64,000 bases of DNA, from positions 62,001 through 126,000 of the forward strand of contig JAHDXO010000019.1 in NCBI GenBank assembly GCA_023382975.1, in the 5' to 3' direction. Below, one piece after another: positions 26,660 to 33,386 of this stretch. Position numbers and translations under genes: made by a program. This DNA comes from Pirellulaceae bacterium. Lineage in GTDB: Bacteria > Planctomycetota > Planctomycetia > Pirellulales > Pirellulaceae. The notes under the pieces are model-generated. The model made no database searches and was not told the origin of the DNA. It was given only the letters and a program-made list of their open reading frames with translations. Numbering within the stretch: position 1 is the stretch's first letter; every line of letters starts with the position of its first letter.

Positions 26660-27244
26660 GTGAGCGATGTCACCCAGATCCTATCCCGAATCGAATCCGG
26701 CGATCCGAAAGCCGCCGAGCAGCTTTTGCCGCTGGTGTACGACGAACTGCGGAAGCTGGCGGCGAGGAGGCTGGCCCAGGAAAATCCGGGCCAGACTCTC
26801 CAGGCGACAGCGCTGGTGCATGACGCGTACATCCGGCTGATGGATGTCGAGAAGGCGCAGCACTGGGATTCGCGAGGGCATTTCTTTGCTGCCGCCGCAG
26901 AAGCCATGCGGCGGATTGTGGTGGAAAATGCTCGACGGAAGCGAAGTCTCAAGCAAGGAGGCGCCTATGCCCGCGTGGAACTCGATTTTGACATTCCGGC
27001 GTGGGACGAGGGAAAGCACGATGTGCTGGCCATTGACGAAGTCCTGGAAGAACTGCGGCAGGAGGCGCCCGAGAAGGCGGCGTTGGTCAAGTTGCGGTTC
27101 TTCGCCGGCCTGAGCGAAGCCGAGGCGGCCGCCGCGATGCAGATCTCTCGCGCAACCGCTTCCCGCTATTGGACTTATGCAAAGGCTTGGCTGTTCGCTA
27201 GGCTGCGGGAACGGGAGAATCCTGAAGAACCGAAAAATCCGTGA
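26660..27244 (+). CDS. ECF-type RNA polymerase sigma factor
   Basis: 194 residues from a GTG at 26660. Sigma region 2 reads LLPLVYDELRKLAARRLAQE followed by QATALVHDAYIRLMD and FFAAAAEAMRRIVVENARRK; region 4 reads KAALVKLRFFAGLSEAEAAA and then SRATASRYWTYAKAWLFARL. This is the planctomycete ECF subfamily (TIGR02999-like) usually paired with a Ser/Thr kinase. The kinase gene follows 75 bp downstream on the same strand, which suggests that the kinase regulates this sigma factor or its regulon. Confidence 0.92.
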   Translation: MSDVTQILSRIESGDPKAAEQLLPLVYDELRKLAARRLAQENPGQTLQATALVHDAYIRLMDVEKAQHWDSRGHFFAAAAEAMRRIVVENARRKRSLKQGGAYARVELDFDIPAWDEGKHDVLAIDEVLEELRQEAPEKAALVKLRFFAGLSEAEAAAAMQISRATASRYWTYAKAWLFARLRERENPEEPKNP

Positions 27245-27319
27245 GGCGCGCCGCGTGCCGATTTCGCATTGAAAGTAGTGGCTCGGAATTCCATGTGACC
27301 TTTTTCGGGAACCAAAATC

Positions 27320-30133
27320 ATGCTCGCCGACGCCGAAACGATTTTTCATGCGGCACTGGAATTGGCCGATAACGAACGCGGGCCTTACCTGGACAAGGCG
27401 TGTGCCGGCAATCCGCAATTGCGGGCCGACGTCGAGGCTCTGCTCCGCGCCCATGCGGAAGCGGGAAGTTTCCTGGAGAAGGGACCGTTGATGCGTGGAA
27501 AATCGCCTGATGCCGACAAGGGGGCCGAAAACGAGACCCAATCCATCCTGCGGTACGATCCGAATGACGACCTCCGCGCGGTGCTCGCACCAAGCGATGT
27601 CCCTGGTTCCCTCGGCCGGTTGGGACACTACGAAGTGCAGCAGGTTCTGGGAAGCGGCGGCTTCGGGACCGTGCTGCGGGCCTTTGACGACAAGTTGCAG
27701 CGGATGGTCGCCATCAAGCTGATCTCGCCCGAGCTGGCCACCACGTCCCCGGCCCGCAAGCGTTTTCTGCGCGAAGCCCAAGCCTGTGCGGCGATTCGGC
27801 ATGAGAACATCGTGCAGATCTACAACGTCGAAGAGCAGCCGTTTCCCTATCTGGTGATGGAGTACATTCCCGGCCAGACCCTCGAAAAGAGACTCAACGA
27901 GCACGGGCCGCTGGACGTCTCGGAAGTCTTGCGGCTCGGCTGGCAGATGGCCAACGGGTTGGCTGCTGCGCATGCGCGGGGTTTGATTCATCGGGATATC
28001 AAACCGGCGAATATCCTCCTCGAAGGCGGGCGCGACGATTGCGTGAAGATCACTGATTTCGGCTTGGCCCGCGCAATCGATGATGCCTCGCTGACGCAGA
28101 GTGGCGTGATCGCCGGCACGCCCATGTACATGGCCCCCGAACAAGCCCAGGGACTGGCGCTGGACCAGCGGGCCGATCTGTTCAGCCTGGGGAGCGTGCT
28201 GTATCGGATGGTCAGCGGTCGCCCGCCCTTCCGAGCGGAAACGACGCTGGCCGTTCTGAAGCGGGTTACCGAGGACACGCCGCGCCCGATCCAGGAGATC
28301 ATTCCCGAGACGCCGGATTGGCTCTGCGCCATCATCTCCCGGCTGCACGCCAAGCGGCCGGAGGATCGCATCCAGACCGCGAAGGAACTAGCCGACTTGC
28401 TGGCGCAGTGCCAAAAGGCGCTGGAGCTGGGGACGGCGCCCGTGTTGCCGTGGCCTGTCGTGCCCGCCGAGCCGGAGGACAGCTATGCCGCTGCGCAACC
28501 AGCACGGACGACGCCGAAGACCACCTCACGCCGATTTGCCGGCAGTGTCTTCGCTTCCGTGGCCGCCCTGCTGCTGATCGTCGTCGGGCTGGGGATTACC
28601 GACGCGACCGGCGTCACCAACGTTCGCGGGACCGTCATTCAACTTTTCTCGCCCGACGGTACGCTGGTCGTGGAAGTCGACGACCCAGGCGTGAGCGTCA
28701 GCATTGACGGCGAGGAGCTGGTCATCACCGGCACGGGGGTTAAGGAAATCCGCCTGAAGCCCGGCCAGTACAAGGTGCTGGCCAGCAAGGACGGCAAGCT
28801 GGTGAGCCAGGAACTGGTCACCGTCACGCGCAACGGCCGGCAGGTCGTACGGGTCAGCCGCGAAGCCGGGCCGGCCCTCGCCACCGGGGACAAGCCGAAA
28901 CTGGACACGGGTTCAGCCCCTGTGCCGCGCCCCGACGATGTCGCGCCAGGTTCTGCGGACTTGAGCCCCTTCGATCAGCTTCGCGCGGAAGACATTCCGG
29001 CTGAGGATCGCTTCGCGTGGCAGCCGAAGGAATTGGTGGCCGTGCTCGGCAGCCATCGGCAACGGCATCTGACGGAGGTCAACTCGGTCGCCCTGAGCGG
29101 AGACGGCCACTGGGTGGCCAGCGCCAGCGGGGCCTTCGGCCAAATGAACAGCGTGGTTCTCTGGGATCGGGCGACGATGAATCGGGTGGCGACCTTGAAG
29201 GGCAGTCACGGCGTGGCCTTTTCGCCCGACAGCAAGAACCTTGCCTGCGCCTACCCGGGCGACGCCATTCATCTGTACGACCTCACCGCGACGCCTCCCC
29301 AGTTGTGGCTGCGCGTGCCGAACTCCGCGCAGGTCGGGCACGTGGCCTTCGACGCCAGCGGCGAGCGATTGTATGGGTCCCACAAAGGCCTGCAGCGGTG
29401 GCAACTGACGGAGTCGAAAGCCGTCGAGCTGCCGTTCACTGAGTCCGAGAACCGCCTTGAGAAATTCTCTATCGATCGCGACGACACAACAGCCGTGTTG
29501 TTCGAGAATATTGCCTATCATCCCCGCTACATGCCTGACGCCTTGGTCTGGGACCTCAGCGGCGACCAACCGAAGCAGCGTTTTGTCATCAAATCCGAAG
29601 ACCCGCAACAGCGGATCACCTCCGTCGCACTTTCTCCTGACGGCAAGCGACTGGCCACCGGGCAGTACGATAGAAAGGTGCGTCTCTGGGACATCTCCGC
29701 CGACTCGCCGCGGGAAGTGGCTTCGCTTGTTGTGTCAGGGAACACCTACATTGCTGATTTGGCCTTTACTCCCGATGGCAAATCGATCATCGCGACTATG
29801 CATCTGAGCGGGGCATTTTTGCTGGATGTCGCCCAGCCCGTTCCCACCGTTCGATCGGGGCTGAGTTTCCACAACCGTCACGGGGCCGTCGCGATCAGCC
29901 CGGACGGCAAGGCTGCGGTGGTTGGGGACAGGTGGGGTTCTGTGACCCTGTTGAGTCTGGAGGACCAAACGCTCCGGGAACTGCTGGCACCCTCGGGGCA
30001 TCGGAGCGCGATCGGTTCTCTCGAACTGACTCACGATGGAAGCACTCTGGTTTCCACTGGCTGGAACGAATATGCCCGCGTCTGGACCTTTGATGGCCAA
30101 CGATTCGTGCCGACAGCTCAGACGAGCAGCTGA
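27320..30133 (+). CDS. Ser/Thr protein kinase with PEGA-like and WD40 repeats, ends early at an in-frame TGA
   Basis: 937 residues. A helical N-terminus resembles that of sigma-linked kinases (AALELADNERGPYLDKAC). Kinase: glycine loop GSGGFG near 110, VAIKLIS, HRDIKPANILL near 224, DFGLARA, MAPEQAQG. A transmembrane helix (VFASVAALLLIVVGLGI) near 410 is followed by a PEGA-like domain (VSVSIDGEELVITGTGVKEI, LKPGQYKVLASKDG) and WD40-type repeats from about 580 (VALSPDGKRLATGQYDRKVRL, LAFTPDGKSIIATM). The frame ends at TGA 30131-30133, but downstream in the same frame the propeller continues to 30841, so the native gene was probably about 1170 codons. It is preceded by an ECF sigma factor. Confidence 0.9.
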   Translation: MLADAETIFHAALELADNERGPYLDKACAGNPQLRADVEALLRAHAEAGSFLEKGPLMRGKSPDADKGAENETQSILRYDPNDDLRAVLAPSDVPGSLGRLGHYEVQQVLGSGGFGTVLRAFDDKLQRMVAIKLISPELATTSPARKRFLREAQACAAIRHENIVQIYNVEEQPFPYLVMEYIPGQTLEKRLNEHGPLDVSEVLRLGWQMANGLAAAHARGLIHRDIKPANILLEGGRDDCVKITDFGLARAIDDASLTQSGVIAGTPMYMAPEQAQGLALDQRADLFSLGSVLYRMVSGRPPFRAETTLAVLKRVTEDTPRPIQEIIPETPDWLCAIISRLHAKRPEDRIQTAKELADLLAQCQKALELGTAPVLPWPVVPAEPEDSYAAAQPARTTPKTTSRRFAGSVFASVAALLLIVVGLGITDATGVTNVRGTVIQLFSPDGTLVVEVDDPGVSVSIDGEELVITGTGVKEIRLKPGQYKVLASKDGKLVSQELVTVTRNGRQVVRVSREAGPALATGDKPKLDTGSAPVPRPDDVAPGSADLSPFDQLRAEDIPAEDRFAWQPKELVAVLGSHRQRHLTEVNSVALSGDGHWVASASGAFGQMNSVVLWDRATMNRVATLKGSHGVAFSPDSKNLACAYPGDAIHLYDLTATPPQLWLRVPNSAQVGHVAFDASGERLYGSHKGLQRWQLTESKAVELPFTESENRLEKFSIDRDDTTAVLFENIAYHPRYMPDALVWDLSGDQPKQRFVIKSEDPQQRITSVALSPDGKRLATGQYDRKVRLWDISADSPREVASLVVSGNTYIADLAFTPDGKSIIATMHLSGAFLLDVAQPVPTVRSGLSFHNRHGAVAISPDGKAAVVGDRWGSVTLLSLEDQTLRELLAPSGHRSAIGSLELTHDGSTLVSTGWNEYARVWTFDGQRFVPTAQTSS

Positions 30134-30841
30134 ACCAGTTCTTTCATCACTCCGACGGGCGATTACGTGATCGCGGGGGGAATCATTTTTCAACTCGATC
30201 CCGCCGGGTTGAGTCCGGTTAAGTCGTTGAACGGGCTCCCTTTGTGCCTGAGCGGCGACAGGAAGACGCTTGTCGTCGATGGCCTGGGCATTGTCGACCT
30301 TGCGGGCACACTGTCGCAAGAGCGGCTGCGTCTGCCCGTAGCGGGCGTAGTCTTGTTCGCGGATCTGAACGCAGACGGCTCCGTGTTGGCCGCCTACACT
30401 CGCGGAGACAAGCACGTCACTTGGTGGGATCTGCGCGAGAAGGATCCGCAACCCCAGCAGATTCCCTGTGACAACAATCGCCTGAAGAACCTGAAATGGA
30501 CGCCCGAGGGACAGTCGCTGATCCTGGCGGGCTCCGACGGGATTGTGGTCTGGGACTGGAACAAGGGACAACCGCGTGAACGTAAGCGTCGGTTGGAACT
30601 TCTGTTCGTCGTGGGCCTGGCAGTGGCGCCCGATGGTCTGACCTTCGCAACCGGATCTGAAGATGGTCGGGTCATCATCTGGGAGACCGCGACGCTCACT
30701 CCGCAGCGGGAGTGGACGGTGCCCACGCATGTCCAAACCGTCCAATTCGCCCCCGACGGCCGGCACCTGCTGCTGGGCTACGCCAACGGCGTGATCGAGG
30801 TCCTGCGCCTGGCGCCGGCCCCCGCGTCCGCCGGATCGTAA
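30134..30841 (+). pseudogene. Severed WD40 C-terminus of the preceding kinase gene
   Basis: Same reading frame as the kinase at 27320-30133. The translation starts directly after the TGA as TSSFITPTGDYVIAGGIIFQ and continues with WD40-type blades (LFADLNADGSVLAAYTRGDK, WTPEGQSLILAGSDGIVVWD, VAPDGLTFATGSEDGRVIIW, FAPDGRHLLLGYANG) to a stop at 30841. An ATG at 30167 could start it independently, but there is no Shine-Dalgarno. The simplest reading is one gene interrupted by a nonsense codon (TGG or CGA to TGA) or a sequencing error. Confidence 0.8.
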
Positions 30842-30885
30842 CCACGACCGTGCTCGGCGAGGGGCTCTCAAGAGCGTCGAAACCG

Positions 30886-30926
30886 CCGACCCAAGGTCTC
30901 CCGCGATCTTGGAGACCTTCGGTCGG
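30886..30926. terminator. Long stem-loop between convergent genes
   Basis: Stem of CCGACC then AAGGTCTCC on the left arm, a 9-base loop, then GGAGACCTT and GGTCGG on the right arm, with one C-C mismatch between the two blocks; 15 of 16 positions pair. It lies between the kinase remnant (plus) and the ornithine cyclodeaminase gene (minus), so it can terminate both. There is no long T-run, so its mode of action is uncertain. Confidence 0.6.
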
Positions 30927-30978
30927 TCGGGTGGCTCGGTAAGAGACCGGCGACTTACGACTTGGCCCTTCCGGGAAT

Positions 30979-31935
30979 CTACAAGTCAATCTCCACGCCG
31001 ATGCCGCTCTGTTCCGCCTGGTTCAACACCCAACTGGCTGCAACCGCGTCCTGGACGGCAACGCCCACGGATTTGAAGAGGGTGATCTGCTGGTCGTCCT
31101 TCCGGCCGGCGGCTGTACCATTGACCACCTCGCCAAGTTCCGCATCCGGCGCGCGTCCGGCCAGGATCAGGTCGCCGGCTTCATGCTCGGCCGCCCGCCG
31201 GCAGTCGACCACGACATAAGCCCGGCCTACAGCGTGTTCATCCAATTCACGACGATCGGGCATGTAGACGCCAATCGCGTTGATGTGCGTTCCGGGACGC
31301 ACTGCCCGGCCGTCGAACGTCGGCGTCCGCGAGGTGGTCGCGGTAATCAGAATGTCGGCTTGCCGGACCACTTCTGCGACGGATTCAACAACCTCGATGG
31401 CCGGCGTTTGCTCCTCGGCCGCCAGTTGTCTTTGCAGGGCGTGAGCGTTGGCTGGGACCGCATCGTACACCACCACATGGTCCAACCGGCGCACGCACAG
31501 GGCGGCTCGCAACTGCATTTGCGATTGCACTCCGGCACCGATGAGTCCCAGAACGCGGCTATCCGGTCGGGACAGCAGGTCAACGGCCAAGCCGCCGCCG
31601 GCGCCGGTGCGAATCGCTGTCAGCCGGCGACAATCCATCAGGGCCCGAGGCGATCCGGTTTGGGGATCGAAAACCAACAACATCCCTTGAACCACCGGCA
31701 GGCTGAGTTCGCGATTACCGGGATAGGTCGTCACGATCTTCACGCATAACCCGGTTCCGTCCAGACTGGCAGGCATCAAGTGCGCGTCGCCGCACTCCAT
31801 GTCCACACGGGCTCGCAACGGCATCACGGCCCGACCCGACGACAACGCGCCAAACCCTTGCCGCATCAACTGGATTGCCTGATCCATTGGCAGCAACCCG
31901 GCGACCTGATCCCCAGTCAGTACGCGAATCGTCAT
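30979..31935 (-). CDS. Ornithine cyclodeaminase/mu-crystallin family enzyme
   Basis: 318 residues, ATG at 31935 with TAGGAG upstream. Family blocks in order: substrate region MPLRARVDMECGDAHLMPAS, LTAIRTGAGGGLAVDLLSRP near 110-130 (NAD loop entry), the Rossmann motif GLIGAGVQSQMQLRAAL near 140, ATTSRTPTFDG, and AIGVYMPDRRELDEHAVG. The family includes ornithine cyclodeaminase, alanine dehydrogenase and ketimine reductases; which substrate this enzyme uses cannot be told. It is a single cytosolic gene. Confidence 0.9.
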   Translation of the reverse strand: MTIRVLTGDQVAGLLPMDQAIQLMRQGFGALSSGRAVMPLRARVDMECGDAHLMPASLDGTGLCVKIVTTYPGNRELSLPVVQGMLLVFDPQTGSPRALMDCRRLTAIRTGAGGGLAVDLLSRPDSRVLGLIGAGVQSQMQLRAALCVRRLDHVVVYDAVPANAHALQRQLAAEEQTPAIEVVESVAEVVRQADILITATTSRTPTFDGRAVRPGTHINAIGVYMPDRRELDEHAVGRAYVVVDCRRAAEHEAGDLILAGRAPDAELGEVVNGTAAGRKDDQQITLFKSVGVAVQDAVAASWVLNQAEQSGIGVEIDL

Positions 31936-31983
31936 CGTGAACTCCTAGCCTCTGCGTGTCGGACTTCTTGCGAGCCATCAGGG

Positions 31984-32346
31984 CGTGTTCTCCTCGACCG
32001 CTGTCGCCGCTCCGCGGCTTTCGTTCTTCTTGGGCCGTTCTTCTGCGGGCTTACGCCCGCAGCTAAACGCTGTTGCCGCTCCGCGGCTGGAAATACGGAT
32101 TCCGCCGGCGAAACCAGCCGCGGAGCGGCGATAGCGTGTAGCCCACGGCGTGAGCCGTGGGACGCACGTCGTCCCGGTCCCGCAGAGCCGCGGAGCGGCG
32201 ACAGCGTGTAGCCATGGGCGTCAGCCCATGGACCGTGAACGTAAGGTACATCAAGCCGCGGAGCGGCGACAGCGTGTAGCCCACGGCGTGAGCCGTGGGA
32301 CGCACGTCGTCCCGGTCCCGCAGAGCCGCGGAGCGGCGACAGCAGT
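31984..32346. repeat. REP-type hairpin cluster downstream of the transposase
   Basis: Hairpins with the pattern GTAG followed by a stem, a GTGA or GTCA loop and the complementary stem: GTAGCCCACGGC-GTGA-GCCGTGGG (two copies, near 32135 and 32275) and GTAGCCATGGGC-GTCA-GCCCATGG (near 32210). Between them recur CCGCGGAGCGG blocks (stem GCCGC/GCGGC), in both orientations. The left end (31990-32090) carries the same units in the orientation seen beyond the transposase, including TGCGGGC-TTAC-GCCCGCA. A 5' GTAG before the palindrome is the published hallmark of REP sequences used by RAYT transposases. Confidence 0.75.
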
Positions 32347-32811
32347 TCATCCATGGTGCTCGTCCTCGAACAGATATTTCAGATCAAAATCGATATGGTG
32401 GCGTTTCAGAAAGTCGGTGTATTCCTCCCGAAACGTCCTCGTTCGATGGTGCTCTTTCTGGTTCTGAATGTATCGCTGAACCGCATCGATCAGGGAGTAA
32501 CTGACCGTAAATGCTCCGTATCCCTTCTGCCACTCGAATCGCTCTCCGATTTCCGGCAACTCGTTCACCCACTTAGATGAATTTGCCTTGACGTCTCGAA
32601 TGACTTCCGCGACGGCCAGCGTCGGCGACAATTGTGTCAGGATGTGAAGGTGGTCCATCGTTCCGCCGATTTCGATCAGGTGGTCCTTCATTCCTCGGAG
32701 GATGCCGCCGATGTACTCGTACAGACGTGGCTGCAGCGCCGGCGTTATCGTCCGACGTCGGGATTTTGTCGCGAAGACGATGTGATAGGTGAGTCGCGTG
32801 TAACTGCTCAT
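32347..32811 (-). mobile_element. Y1 single-strand transposase, IS200-like / REP-associated (RAYT)
   Basis: 154 residues. The ATG at 32811 is preceded by AGGAGAGG, although the frame is open further upstream through repeats. HUH-type motif DHLHIL (His54, His56) and a candidate catalytic tyrosine Tyr114 in VQRYIQNQKEHH. The opening YTRLTYHIVFATKSRRRTI and the internal IRDVKANSSKWVNE are typical of the Y1 transposase family (PF01797-type). No tnpB is present. The gene is embedded between REP hairpin clusters on both sides, as in RAYT loci, where the enzyme is thought to nick and mobilise REP sequences. All key residues appear intact, so it may be active. Confidence 0.88.
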
Positions 32812-32829
32812 GTCATTTTGCCTCTCCTG

Positions 32830-33386
32830 CTGTCGCCGCTCCGCGGCTTGGACGTCTTTGCTCTGCGGGCTCACGCCCGCAGCTAAATGCTGTCGCCGCT
32901 CCGCGGCTTGGGCGGATTGGGCGTCCTTGTTCTGCGGGCTCACGCCCGCAGCTAAATGCTGTCGCCGCTCCGCGGCTTGGGCGGATTGGGCGTCCTTGTT
33001 CTGCGGGCTTACGCCCGCAGCTAAATGCTGTCGTCGCTCCGCGGCTTGGGCGGATTGGGCGTCTTTGTTCTGCGGGCTCACGCCCGCAGCTAGACGCTGT
33101 CGCCGCTCCGCGGCTTGGGTGGATTGGGCGTCCTTGTTCTGCGGGCTCACGCCCGCAGCTAAACGCTGTCGCCGCTCCGCGGCTTGGGCGGATCGGGCGT
33201 CTTTGCTCTGCGGGCTCACGCCCACAGCTAAATGCTGTCGCCGCTCCGCGGCTTTGGCGGATTGGGCGTCCTTGTTCTGCGGGCTCACGCCCGCAGCTAA
33301 ATGCTGTCGCCGCTCCGCGGCTTGGGTGGATTGGGCGTCTTTGTTCTGCGGGCTCACGCCCGCAGCATGTAGCCATGTGCGTTAGC
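32830..33386. repeat. Eight tandem ~69-bp REP-like units upstream of the transposase
   Basis: Units begin at 32830, 32890, 32959, 33028, 33097, 33166, 33235 and 33304; spacing is 69 bp except the first, which is 60. Each holds two hairpins: GCCGC-TCC-GCGGC and TGCGGGC-TCAC-GCCCGCA. The last unit is followed by GTAGCCATGTGC-GTTA-GCCTATGG. Because 69 is a multiple of three, reading frames stay open through the array on both strands (23-residue repeats), one of them fused in frame to the transposase. These long frames are almost certainly not proteins. Copies differ at only a few positions, which implies recent amplification or homogenisation. Confidence 0.9.

Noticed and set aside
32830..33366. 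Possible CRISPR array
   Set aside because: The units are near-identical over their full 69 bp with no variable spacers, and the hairpins match REP elements flanking a transposase.
32813..33385. Two long ORFs of ~190 residues made of 23-residue repeats on opposite strands
   Set aside because: They arise from the 69-bp tandem array, whose period is a multiple of three; low complexity, no ribosome site, and both strands are open equally.
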